64,000 bases of DNA from Winogradskyella sp. PC-19 (GTDB taxonomy: Bacteria; Bacteroidota; Bacteroidia; Flavobacteriales; Flavobacteriaceae), in the NCBI RefSeq assembly GCF_002163855.1, contig NZ_CP019332.1, positions 2,911,645 to 2,975,644 on the forward strand, in the 5' to 3' direction. The notes beneath the pieces were generated by a model. It was not told the origin of the DNA. It saw only the letters and a program-made list of their open reading frames with translations, and did not search any database. A program made the translations under genes and the position numbers. Positions 6,850 through 16,230 of the stretch are shown here, piece by piece (positions within the stretch are counted from its first letter, which is position 1; the number at the start of each line of letters is the position of its first letter).

Positions 6850-9256
6850 AATAGTAGTTGTACTCATTTTAGTGAGTGTTTCAGGTTTTGCCCAACAGAA
6901 AATATCTGGAATAATCACAGATGCTTCAACACAACAAAGGCTTAAAGATGTTGAAATTTATGACAAAGCTTCAGGTTTACTAACCAAAACAGATGCACAA
7001 GGTTATTATGAATTTACAACTAATAAAACGGAATTCACCCTAGTCTTTTTCTCTTTAGAATTTCAAGTTTTAGAAATTGAAGTTAATACAAATTCAGACC
7101 AGCAAATCAATAAACAACTGCAACCCATTGGCGAAACACTAACAGCAGTAGAAATCACAGCTCGGAAAGCCAAAGTTTTTGAGTTAGCACGTTTGCGAGA
7201 TGTAGAAGAAACTGCAATTTACGCAGGCAAAAAAACCGAAGTTGTTTTAGTTGACCAATCCATGGCTAATTTGGCCACCAATAATGCTAGGCAGTTGTAC
7301 AGCCAAGTCGCTGGTTTAAATATCTACCAAAATGATGATGCAGGTTTGCAATTAAATATTGGTGGACGTGGATTAGACCCAAACCGAACGGCAAATTTTA
7401 ATACACGTCAAAATGGGTACGATATTAGTGCAGATGTTTTGGGCTACCCAGAAAGTTATTATGCTCCAGCATCAGAAGGCTTAAAAGAAATTCAGGTGAT
7501 ACGTGGTGCTGCATCATTGCAATACGGTACTCAGTTTGGTGGCTTAATTAATTTTGTAATGAAAAAGCCAAATCCAAACAAACCTTTAGAAGTTATTACT
7601 AGAAATACGCTTGGGAGCTTTGGGCTTTATACAAATTTCACAAGCTTAAGTGGTACAAAAGACAAGTGGAGTTACTACACGTATTTTAACTACAAAAAAG
7701 GAGATGGGTTTCGTCCAAACTCTGAGTTTGAATCAAAAAATGTTTTTGCCCATATCGGATACCAATTTAACGACAAAACAAAGCTTACAGGCGAAATTAC
7801 TTATTTGGATTACTTAGCCCAACAAGCTGGAGGTTTAACGGATAGACAGTTTAACGAAGACCCATTTCAGAGCAATCGCGAACGTAACTGGTTTGAGGTA
7901 GATTGGCTGTTATATAACGTAAAGTTGGCGCACCAATTTTCTAAAAAGACCAATTTTACATTAAACTTCTTTGGGCTTAATGCCTCTAGAAATGCTTTAG
8001 GATTTAGAGATAGGCGAGTAGAAGCGCAAGACCCAGGAGAAGAACGCGAGTTAATCATTGGCGATTTTAATAATTACGGTTTTGAGGCACGCCTATTGAG
8101 CAAATACAAATTGTTTGAAAAAGATAATACCTTTTTAATTGGGACTAAGTTTTACAATGCCAATAACTTTCAGCAACAAGGTCCAGGTTCTGATGGCGTA
8201 AATCCCGATTTTTCTATCAGAGACGAAGAGTTTCCTAATTTTCCAAGTCAATCGCAGTTTGATTTACCTAACTTAAATGTTTCTGTTTTTGGAGAAAATA
8301 TTTTGTATGTAAATGATAAGTTCTCTATCACGCCAGGTTTTAGATTTGAATACATTAAAACACAAAGCGAAGGATTCTTTAAACGTATCAATACAGATGC
8401 TGCCGGCAACGTTATTTTTGAAGAAACTATTGTTGATAACCGCGATTTTGAACGGTCATTTGTATTGCTTGGTTTAGGATTGAGTTACAAGCCAAGCACT
8501 AATCTCGAAATCTACGGTAATATTTCACAGAATTACCGTTCGGTGACATTTTCCGATATTAATATTGTAAATCCTGCATTTTCAGTGAGTCCAGATATTA
8601 CAGATGAAGATGGATTTACGGTTGACCTAGGTTTCCGAGGTAATTTTGATAAATACGTTTCTTATGACATTGGCGCTTTTGCACTGTTTTACAACGGACG
8701 TATTGGGTTTATTCAAAAAGGATTGGACGATGGTCGTGTCGTTAGTGAACGTGGTAATGTTGGAGATGCTAGAATGTTTGGAATTGAATCTTTAGTTGAT
8801 TTCAATTTAAAAAAAGTGTTTGATTTAAATAACGATTTTAGCTTAAATGCTTTTGCAAATACGTCATTTATTACTTCAGAATATACAAGTTCTTTAGAAA
8901 ACAATGTGGAAGGAAATCGCGTAGAATTTGTGCCAGAATTAAACTTAAAAACAGGTCTTCGTTTTGGCTACAAAGATTTTATGGCAAATGTGCAGTACAC
9001 TTATTTAGGGCAGCAATTTACCGATGCGTCAAATGCTGTAAACTCCAATATAAGTGGTGTTATTGGAGAAATACCAGAGTACGATATTTTAGACTTTTCA
9101 GTAGCTTACACATACAAAAGGTTTAAACTTGAGGCTGGAGTCAATAACGTTTTAGACAATGCTTATTTTACACGCCGTGCAACAGGTTATCCAGGACCAG
9201 GAATTATTCCTTCTGCGCCACGAAATTGGTTTACGACTTTACAGATAAAGTTCTAA
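6830..9256 (+). CDS. TonB-dependent outer-membrane receptor, FecA-like
   Basis: 808 residues. Signal peptide ending FAQQ (residues 1-23). A carboxypeptidase-regulatory-like beta domain (about 25-105: ISGIITD, TDAQGYYEF) is typical of Bacteroidota receptors. The plug (about 115-250) has QLYSQVAGLNIYQ, GGRGLDP and the VIRGAASLQYGTQFGG segment. A 22-strand barrel follows, ending in aromatic TLQIKF. The nearest known role is ferric citrate/siderophore import; the ligand cannot be told. It overlaps the HTTM gene by 20 nt and is the only transporter in the locus, so any iron collected by the lipoproteins should pass here. Confidence 0.9.
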   Translation: MRLKDFRIVVVLILVSVSGFAQQKISGIITDASTQQRLKDVEIYDKASGLLTKTDAQGYYEFTTNKTEFTLVFFSLEFQVLEIEVNTNSDQQINKQLQPIGETLTAVEITARKAKVFELARLRDVEETAIYAGKKTEVVLVDQSMANLATNNARQLYSQVAGLNIYQNDDAGLQLNIGGRGLDPNRTANFNTRQNGYDISADVLGYPESYYAPASEGLKEIQVIRGAASLQYGTQFGGLINFVMKKPNPNKPLEVITRNTLGSFGLYTNFTSLSGTKDKWSYYTYFNYKKGDGFRPNSEFESKNVFAHIGYQFNDKTKLTGEITYLDYLAQQAGGLTDRQFNEDPFQSNRERNWFEVDWLLYNVKLAHQFSKKTNFTLNFFGLNASRNALGFRDRRVEAQDPGEERELIIGDFNNYGFEARLLSKYKLFEKDNTFLIGTKFYNANNFQQQGPGSDGVNPDFSIRDEEFPNFPSQSQFDLPNLNVSVFGENILYVNDKFSITPGFRFEYIKTQSEGFFKRINTDAAGNVIFEETIVDNRDFERSFVLLGLGLSYKPSTNLEIYGNISQNYRSVTFSDINIVNPAFSVSPDITDEDGFTVDLGFRGNFDKYVSYDIGAFALFYNGRIGFIQKGLDDGRVVSERGNVGDARMFGIESLVDFNLKKVFDLNNDFSLNAFANTSFITSEYTSSLENNVEGNRVEFVPELNLKTGLRFGYKDFMANVQYTYLGQQFTDASNAVNSNISGVIGEIPEYDILDFSVAYTYKRFKLEAGVNNVLDNAYFTRRATGYPGPGIIPSAPRNWFTTLQIKF

Positions 9257-9275
9257 AACAGAGTTTTTTTAGAGG

Positions 9276-9300
9276 TTTGTTTTAAATCAGTCTAAATACA
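9276..9300 (+). promoter_or_regulatory. Third, degenerate copy of the iron-locus operator
   Basis: TTTGTTTT, 9 nt (AAATCAGTC), TAAATACA. The right half CAGTCTAAATA closely matches the sites at 2901 and 2974, while the left arm pairs at only 5 of 8 positions. It lies before the Cys-rich gene. A weak -7-like TAGGTTTA is at 9322-9329. Confidence 0.4.
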
Positions 9301-9332
9301 AAAAATTGTTTTTCAATACTTTAGGTTTATTT

Positions 9333-9355
9333 TAAGATAATTCTTTTTTATCTTA
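9333..9355 (+). promoter_or_regulatory. Inverted repeat in the leader of the Cys-rich gene
   Basis: TAAGATAA, 7 nt, TTATCTTA: perfect 8-bp arms ending 23 nt before the ATG at 9379. There is no T run, so it is more likely an operator or a leader hairpin than a terminator. Confidence 0.4.
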
Positions 9356-9378
9356 GGAAAAATAATAAAATAAAAATT

Positions 9379-9627
9379 ATGTCTATAAGAATAGGAAACA
9401 GCTGTATTAATTGTGAAAATTTAGGTAAGAATAATCTGTGTAGTAAACACGGTGTAAAAGTTGCAAAAAACTATACATGTGATAGTTTTAATATGAAAGC
9501 AGCATTAAAAAACGACCCTAACTGCGGCAATTGCGCACGTTTTGAATCCTCAAATTGTGCAAACCCAACAAAAGCAGCACCATCTATGTTATGTTCACAC
9601 TGGGCGCCTCAGAATGCTCAAGCTTAG
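9379..9627 (+). CDS. Small protein with two Cys-rich half-repeats
   Basis: 82 residues, no signal peptide, so cytoplasmic. Eight cysteines form two similar halves: CxxC-x7-C-x12-C near residues 9-33 and CxxC-x6-C-x11-C near residues 47-70, each ending in an aromatic (CDSF, CSHW). The spacing fits two zinc-ribbon-like or iron-sulfur sites made by duplication. I do not recognise a named family. It follows the receptor gene, has its own leader with a partial copy of the iron operator, and is closed by its own terminator, which suggests an iron-responsive cytoplasmic partner of the uptake locus (inference). Confidence 0.75.
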   Translation: MSIRIGNSCINCENLGKNNLCSKHGVKVAKNYTCDSFNMKAALKNDPNCGNCARFESSNCANPTKAAPSMLCSHWAPQNAQA

Positions 9628-9647
9628 AATGCCTAACAAAACAAATA

Positions 9648-9675
9648 AAGACCAGCTTTTTAGGCTGGTTTTTTT
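9648..9675 (+). terminator. Terminator after the Cys-rich gene
   Basis: ACCAGC (9651-9656) pairs with GCTGGT (9664-9669), followed by seven T. It closes the iron locus before guaB. Confidence 0.85.
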
Positions 9676-9679
9676 GTGA

Positions 9680-11215
<1,536 letters not shown>

Positions 11216-11237
11216 GCTTCTATTGATATATTAGAAC

Positions 11238-11270
11238 AAAAACAGCATCCATTGGATGCTGTTTTTGTTT
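11238..11270 (+). terminator. Terminator after guaB
   Basis: AAAAACAGCATCC, 3-nt loop, GGATGCTGTTTTT with a further T-rich tail. Its tail touches the left terminal repeat of the cassette at 11269. Confidence 0.9.
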
Positions 11271-11283
11271 AGCTTCGTTTAAC

Positions 11284-11406
11284 GGTTTCGTATAACCGTC
11301 AGTTACGGGTTAATATACGCAGACTTTTCAGTTAAGCACTGACTTTAGCAATTCCGAGTGGATTCGGACGTAGTCGAATCCGCCGTAATTGCGGTCATAC
11401 ATTGTT
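11284..11406 (-). repeat. attC-like nested palindrome at the 3' end of the cassette gene
   Basis: Nested complementary arms: GTATAACCG (11290-11298) with CGGTCATAC (11392-11400, one mismatch); GTCAGT (11298) with ACTGAC (11338); GCAATT (11348) with AATTGC (11387); GGATTCG (11360-11366) with CGAATCC (11375-11381). A local alternative hairpin ACGGTT/AACCGT is at 11282-11299. The whole block can fold as one long imperfect hairpin, and there is no coding frame in it. Confidence 0.55.
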
Positions 11407-11417
11407 GTAAACTGTGC

Positions 11418-12005
11418 TTATTCATTTATTATTGGTTCATAAGGAATTCCGAAAAGTCCATTCGATAAAGTGATTTTGAATTCTTCTTTATGTTCAATTT
11501 TTGCATAGTCATTTTTGTCCATAAATATTCCGTCAACATCATCTTCATATGATTTATCTTTGATTCTTCCACGAACTTCATATTTGTTTTCAGATTTAAT
11601 AACCCAAGGTCCAGATTCCGTTAATTCTCCATTGGTAGTTACTGTGTATGTACTCATAACGAAATTTTTATTCACAGTTTCGTTTTTAGTTATTCTGTTT
11701 GTTTTCAGAGCAATGGTCGTTAATAAGTCAGAGGTCAAACTCAAAATCAGATAGCTTGTAATTCCAATGTATCCTATGTAAATAACTTTAGACCATTTTC
11801 CACCATTAAATTCAGATTTATGAAAAGCAATTATGAAGGCTAAAACAATGGATAATAAAATTGAAATTGGTAAAATAGAACTGCGTAATTCGGATATGTC
11901 ACTCTTCAAGTATAATTCAGATTCTTTAGGTAAAAAATAAAAACTACTCAACAATGAAGTGAGAAGAAATACAATTGAAATTATTATTCTGGTTCGTCTT
12001 TTCAT
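11418..12005 (-). CDS. Hypothetical three-segment membrane protein (cassette gene)
   Basis: 195 residues from the ATG at 12005; a TTG at 12056 would extend it into the terminal repeat and is less likely. Three hydrophobic segments: after the KRRTR start (about residues 5-25), about 40-60, and about 70-95. The rest is a soluble, charged domain that begins TYTVTTNGELTESG and contains EVRGRIKDKSYEDD. No family recognised. Its position inside a repeat-bounded cassette suggests acquisition by transfer; many such cassette genes are singletons. Confidence 0.6.
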   Translation of the reverse strand: MKRRTRIIISIVFLLTSLLSSFYFLPKESELYLKSDISELRSSILPISILLSIVLAFIIAFHKSEFNGGKWSKVIYIGYIGITSYLILSLTSDLLTTIALKTNRITKNETVNKNFVMSTYTVTTNGELTESGPWVIKSENKYEVRGRIKDKSYEDDVDGIFMDKNDYAKIEHKEEFKITLSNGLFGIPYEPIINE

Positions 12006-12120
12006 ATTATTACCAATATTTCGTTGATAAAAAATCGTTTTAATGTTTTTTATCAATCGTTAAACGAAGTTAGTCTAAAATTTTTGGAAAGTCAACTGGC
12101 GTAATAGCGACTAAAACATA

Positions 12121-13395
12121 CTAAGAAGCTATGGTTTCTAGAGCATCCACCAAGTAGTTAATATCTTTTTTTGTGATGTAAATACCAAAAGAAATACGTA
12201 CACCGTTTAATCCATATGAGGACATCGGTCTAGTATCAATACCATAATTTTCAAACAAGCGTTTTTTGACTTCAGAAACAGGTTGCCCTATAACTTCTAA
12301 AGTTTGTATAGCACAAGATAGCTGGTCGTTTTCTGGTGTTTTTAGTTTAAATTTTGGATTGTCTTTTACTTTGTCTCTAAAGTAATGTTTAAGCGCATAA
12401 GAACGTTTTGAGATTTTATCTCCACCAATTGAATTATGAAAGGCAACAGCATCACCTAGACCTAAATATTCTGGTAAATTTCTTGTATTGTAATTTTCTA
12501 ATCGTCGTATGCTTTTGTCTTTATGACCTTTTGCAACTATCAGGGGTTTTAAATACTGCTGACTTTCTTTTTTTGCATAAAATACAGCAATTCCTTTTGG
12601 AGAAAACAACCATTTATGTGCACTAGCTGTGTAAAAGTCACACTCCAAATTTTTGAGATTAATAGTAAACATGCCAGCAGTTTGTGCACCATCAACAGCA
12701 ACCAGAATGCCTTTTTTATGTGCCATCTTACTAATTTCTTTAACAGGCATAATCATCCCATTAGTATTTACAATATGGCAGAGGTTTATCACTTTTGTTT
12801 TTGGCGTAATTGCTTTTTCATATATGGCAACAATATCATCTACTGTTTTTGGTAGTATTGGTAATTTTGGACGCACTAGCTTAATACCTTTTGTTTCTTG
12901 CCAAACTTCCCATGGGATATATGCACTGGTGTGGTCATGGTTAGATAATATAACTTCATCATCAGGTTGTAAATCCATACTTTTTGCTATGAGATTCATA
13001 CCTTCAGTAGTGTTGTGTGTAATTGCAATTTCTTCTTTATCTACTGAAAATAGATGAGCTATATTTTTACGAACGCGTTCTTTTTCGTCTTGCCATTCGC
13101 CCCACATATATCGCGAAGGAAAACCATCTAAAGTAGCTCTATAACTATTAGTAGCACCTTGAACAGACATAGGTGATGGTCCAAGAGAACCATTATTAAA
13201 ATAATAAAGGCCGTGAGCAAAATGAAACTGAGCCTTTACTGTCTCCCAAAAAGCTTCAGAATTATCATCTATATTAAAACCTTTTATTGGTTTCAGTCGC
13301 GTTTTATTATCAGCAAAAAGCTGAGGGATTACTAAGGACGCTGCTGTACCGGCAGTCAATTTTTTTATAAATGCGCGACGATTAGAAGAATTCAT
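12121..13395 (-). CDS. Tat-exported class V aminotransferase-fold PLP protein
   Basis: 424 residues, fold-type I PLP enzyme related to isopenicillin-N epimerase and cysteine desulfurase. The N-terminus NRRAFIKKLTAGTAASLVIP is a twin-arginine signal, so the folded enzyme is sent to the periplasm. Conserved points: THNTTEGMN (cofactor phosphate), VDGAQTAG (the Asp that contacts the pyridine nitrogen), and SAHKWLFSPKG with the Schiff-base Lys. The C-terminal domain ends in VRISFGIYITKKDINYLVDAL. Substrate unknown. It stands alone between the cassette and a lipoprotein gene. A secreted PLP enzyme is unusual, and the family assignment is firmer than any role. Confidence 0.85.
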   Translation of the reverse strand: MNSSNRRAFIKKLTAGTAASLVIPQLFADNKTRLKPIKGFNIDDNSEAFWETVKAQFHFAHGLYYFNNGSLGPSPMSVQGATNSYRATLDGFPSRYMWGEWQDEKERVRKNIAHLFSVDKEEIAITHNTTEGMNLIAKSMDLQPDDEVILSNHDHTSAYIPWEVWQETKGIKLVRPKLPILPKTVDDIVAIYEKAITPKTKVINLCHIVNTNGMIMPVKEISKMAHKKGILVAVDGAQTAGMFTINLKNLECDFYTASAHKWLFSPKGIAVFYAKKESQQYLKPLIVAKGHKDKSIRRLENYNTRNLPEYLGLGDAVAFHNSIGGDKISKRSYALKHYFRDKVKDNPKFKLKTPENDQLSCAIQTLEVIGQPVSEVKKRLFENYGIDTRPMSSYGLNGVRISFGIYITKKDINYLVDALETIAS

Positions 13396-13488
13396 ACTTT
13401 AATTTGGTAGTAGGACTCTAATATAAGGCAAGGCTTTTAGATATTAAAACGATATGATTTTAATCTTTAAGCAATCTTGTTTAAACGC

Positions 13489-13517
13489 AAAAAAAACCAA
13501 GGATTTCTCCTTGGTTT
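13489..13517 (-). terminator. Terminator of the 13564-13980 lipoprotein gene
   Basis: On the minus strand AAACCAAGGA, 4-5 nt loop, TCCTTGGTTT followed by more T. It lies 47 nt past the stop codon. Confidence 0.8.
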
Positions 13518-13563
13518 AAGCATCAATTATAAAGACTAATTTTTCTTTTTCATGTATTAGTAA

Positions 13564-13980
13564 TTATTCAGTGCATGATGCGTAATCGTATCCTTCTCTG
13601 AAGAGTATTATACCCACAGTACCTTCGGCGTCTACAAACTCTACGACATTACCATCGCATTTAAAGTTTAATTCTGTTCTTAGAAAATTCCCAAAATTTA
13701 AATCTATAACTAGTTCGTCTCCTTCAAAAACCCATGTGTTTGGATTTGGTATTGCTGTATCTAAAGCCCCAAATGTTCCATCTGTACTATAAATTGTATG
13801 ACGTAAGGATTGCGTAAATTCATAAAGTACTGTAGTTTCAAAACCAATAGGATTCCATCTACCAATAATTGTGTTTTCTGACATGTCTTCTTGCATAGTA
13901 TCATCATTCGATTCGCATGATGTAAAACTGATTATGCAAACTAGTAGTAACGCTTTAAAAATTTGTTTTGTGTAATTCAT
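13564..13980 (-). CDS. Small lipoprotein, lipocalin-like
   Basis: 138 residues. Signal peptide with lipobox SFTSC (residues 18-22) and acidic ESNDDTMQEDM after it. The remainder has the look of the short lipocalin-like lipoproteins of flavobacteria: IIGRWNPIGF at the start of a beta barrel, then alternating beta strands and two late Cys residues (FKCDGN and YASCTE). No defined function. The only gene on its strand between a terminator and the carotenoid promoter region, so monocistronic. Confidence 0.65.
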   Translation of the reverse strand: MNYTKQIFKALLLVCIISFTSCESNDDTMQEDMSENTIIGRWNPIGFETTVLYEFTQSLRHTIYSTDGTFGALDTAIPNPNTWVFEGDELVIDLNFGNFLRTELNFKCDGNVVEFVDAEGTVGIILFREGYDYASCTE

Positions 13981-14097
13981 AGTATCTTGATTTTAGTTCT
14001 TTGTTATAAAACATTCTAATAAGGGTTTTTCCTAGCTAATAAATAATTTATCTTTTTTTTAGGGTTTTGATATATAAGGGTTATTGTGTTTTCGTCG

Positions 14098-14105
14098 TAT
14101 CTTTG
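14098..14105 (+). promoter_or_regulatory. -7 box of the crtD-cruF-crtY operon
   Basis: TATCTTTG fits TAnnTTTG; the ATG (14114) follows after 8 nt, so the leader is very short. No TTTG lies at 19 nt; TTTTG at 14065 is too far. The region upstream (13981-14097) is AT-rich and carries no copy of the repeats found before the carH-like gene. Confidence 0.55.
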
Positions 14106-14113
14106 AAAACGCT

Positions 14114-15595
14114 ATGAAACAGAAATCTGTAATTATTGTAGGTGCTGGTATTGCTGGTATATCTGCTGCAATTAGACTAAGATGTCAGGGCCACAACGTT
14201 TCGGTTTACGAAGCTAATAATTACCCAGGCGGAAAGCTTACTGCTTTTTCAGAAAATGGCTACCGTTTTGACATGGGGCCATCATTGTTTACGATGCCTC
14301 AATTTGTTGAAGACTTATTCAAAACAGCCAATACTAATATTTCAGATTATTTTCAGTACAAGAAAAAGGACGTCGTATGTAACTACTTTTATGAAGATGG
14401 GACTACGTTTTCAGCAGTATCAGACGAAGATGAGTTTGCTAAAAAAGCAGAACAGACTTTTGATATTAAAGCAGAAGACATTAAAGAATATTTTAAGCAA
14501 AGCAAAAAGAAATATGATTTAACAGCTTCGCTTTTTCTTGAAAAATCGCTTCATAAGGTGATTACTTACTTATCTAAAGGTACGCTCAAGGCCATTTTTA
14601 ATATTAATAGTTTGGATATTGATAGTACATTAGATACTTATAATTCAAAGATGTTAAAGGATAATCGTTTGGTGCAATTCTTTAACCGTTTTGCAACTTA
14701 CAATGGGTCTTCGCCTTACCAAACACCTGGTATTATGTCAATGATACCACATCTGGAACAATATTTTGGAACTTACTTTCCAAAAGGCGGAATGCACCAA
14801 ATTACTTTAAGCCTGTTTAAATTAGCAACAGATATTGGAGTAGATTTTACTTTTGATACTAAGGTTGAAGAGATTATAACTAAGAATAACAAAGTAGTTG
14901 GTGTTGGTACAAAGCTAAAAGATAAAACGATTAAAGCGGATATAGTAGTCAGCAACTCCGACGTTGTTCCAACGTATCGATACTTACTAAAAAAACATAA
15001 AGCACCCGAAAAAATATTGCAGCAACCCAGAAGTAGTTCGGCTTTAATATTTTATTGGGGAATTAAAAAAGAATTCCCACAATTAGATTTGCATAATATA
15101 TTTTTCTCCGAGGATTACAAAACAGAGTTTGATTATATTTTTAATAAAAAGAATGTTTCTGATGACCCAACAGTTTATATAAATATTACATCAAAAGAAG
15201 AAGAATCTGATGCTCCAAAAGGGCATGAAAATTGGTTTACGATGGTTAATGTACCAAGCAATATAGGGCAAGATTGGGATAAGATTATTAAAGAAACTCG
15301 AGTTAACATCATCTCTAAATTAAGCCGATTGTTGGGAGAAGATATTTCAGATTTAATTGAATTTGAGTCCATCTTAGACCCAAGGACTATTGAGTCTAGA
15401 ACACAAAGCTTTCAAGGTGCACTGTATGGCGCGTCGAGTAATAATAAATATGCTGCCTTTTTAAGACATCCAAACTTTAAATCTAGTATAAAAAATCTTT
15501 ATTTCTGTGGTGGTAGTGTTCATCCTGGTGGCGGCATTCCTTTGTGTTTGCTATCAGGGAAAATAGTTTCAGAATTAATTAAAAAAAATAATTGA
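14114..15595 (+). CDS. crtD: Carotenoid 3,4-desaturase of the CrtI/CrtD family
   Basis: 493 residues from the ATG at 14114; the longer frame from 14084 begins before the promoter box. FAD-binding N-terminus VIIVGAGIAGISAA, then YEANNYPGGK and FDMGPSLFTMP, and the C-terminal FAD segment CGGSVHPGGGIPLCLLSG, all marks of phytoene-desaturase-like enzymes. A second CrtI-type gene (35721-37181) sits in the crtB operon and is the likely phytoene desaturase; this one, beside cruF, is best read as the 1'-hydroxycarotenoid 3',4'-desaturase. The stop overlaps the cruF start (TGATG). Confidence 0.85.
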   Translation: MKQKSVIIVGAGIAGISAAIRLRCQGHNVSVYEANNYPGGKLTAFSENGYRFDMGPSLFTMPQFVEDLFKTANTNISDYFQYKKKDVVCNYFYEDGTTFSAVSDEDEFAKKAEQTFDIKAEDIKEYFKQSKKKYDLTASLFLEKSLHKVITYLSKGTLKAIFNINSLDIDSTLDTYNSKMLKDNRLVQFFNRFATYNGSSPYQTPGIMSMIPHLEQYFGTYFPKGGMHQITLSLFKLATDIGVDFTFDTKVEEIITKNNKVVGVGTKLKDKTIKADIVVSNSDVVPTYRYLLKKHKAPEKILQQPRSSSALIFYWGIKKEFPQLDLHNIFFSEDYKTEFDYIFNKKNVSDDPTVYINITSKEEESDAPKGHENWFTMVNVPSNIGQDWDKIIKETRVNIISKLSRLLGEDISDLIEFESILDPRTIESRTQSFQGALYGASSNNKYAAFLRHPNFKSSIKNLYFCGGSVHPGGGIPLCLLSGKIVSELIKKNN

Positions 15596-16230
15596 TGTTA
15601 GATAAAAAGTTTAAACGTAACTTTTCAGTATTTCTGATTTGGTTATTTATTATTTCGGGAATTTTTGGAGTGCTATCTTCAGAGTACTCAGATTGGTTTT
15701 TAGGTATGACACCTTTAAACCTATTGCTAATGTTCGTGATATTGATAGTTAATATTAAAACGTATAAAAAAGCTGTTTTTATAGCATTAAGCATTCCGTT
15801 TTTAATAGGATTTATTACTGAAGCTTTAGGTGTAAATTTTGGGTTAATCTTTGGTAGCTATGCTTATGGAGAAAATTTAGGTTATAAAGTATTTGGTGTG
15901 CCTTTAATGATATGTATCAATTGGGCTTTATTAACAGCCGTTACTGCAGATGTTGCAAAGTCTATCTCTAAAAACAAGATTTTAACTGCAGCAATAGGTG
16001 CAATTTTAATGACTGTACTAGATTTAATTTTAGAAGTATCTGCACCTCGTTTTGATTTTTGGGAATTTGATGGTGGTGTGGTACCGTTACAAAACTATTT
16101 GGGTTGGGTAGTAACTGCATTTGTTGCACATTTAGGGTATCAGTATTTTAATATAAAGACAGATAAATTTATATCTTGGCACATATTAATCTCTATCACT
16201 ATATTTTTTTCCGTGTTTTTATTCTATTAG
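15595..16230 (+). CDS. cruF: Carotenoid 1',2'-hydratase, CruF type
   Basis: 211 residues with about seven hydrophobic segments, matching the DUF422/CruF carotenoid hydratase family, which adds water to the end of an acyclic carotenoid. Typical stretches are GFITEALGVNFGLIFGSYAYG, the LMICINWALLTAV segment and LEVSAPRFDFWEF. The start is the ATG at 15595, overlapping the crtD stop; a TTG one codon earlier is an artefact. The crtY ATG directly follows the TAG stop, so the three genes are translationally coupled. Confidence 0.85.
   Translation: MLDKKFKRNFSVFLIWLFIISGIFGVLSSEYSDWFLGMTPLNLLLMFVILIVNIKTYKKAVFIALSIPFLIGFITEALGVNFGLIFGSYAYGENLGYKVFGVPLMICINWALLTAVTADVAKSISKNKILTAAIGAILMTVLDLILEVSAPRFDFWEFDGGVVPLQNYLGWVVTAFVAHLGYQYFNIKTDKFISWHILISITIFFSVFLFY

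Larger units (their letters stand above)
11269..12073 (-). mobile_element. One-gene cassette with 16-bp terminal inverted repeats
   Basis: The segment starts TTAGCTTCGTTTAACG (11269-11284) and ends CGTTAAACGAAGTTAG (12058-12073); the two ends are inverted repeats matching at 14 of 16 positions. Inside are one membrane-protein gene on the minus strand and, behind its stop codon, a 115-nt block of nested inverted repeats. No transposase is encoded. The core GTTAAAC fits the GTTRRRY form of integron recombination sites, and a folded block behind the gene is the layout of an integron cassette with its attC site. It inserts directly behind the guaB terminator. Mobility is inferred, not shown. Confidence 0.55.

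Noticed and set aside
12653-13057. 134-codon frame on the plus strand
   Set aside because: Opposite to the class V aminotransferase-like gene, which has clear motifs; no family features.
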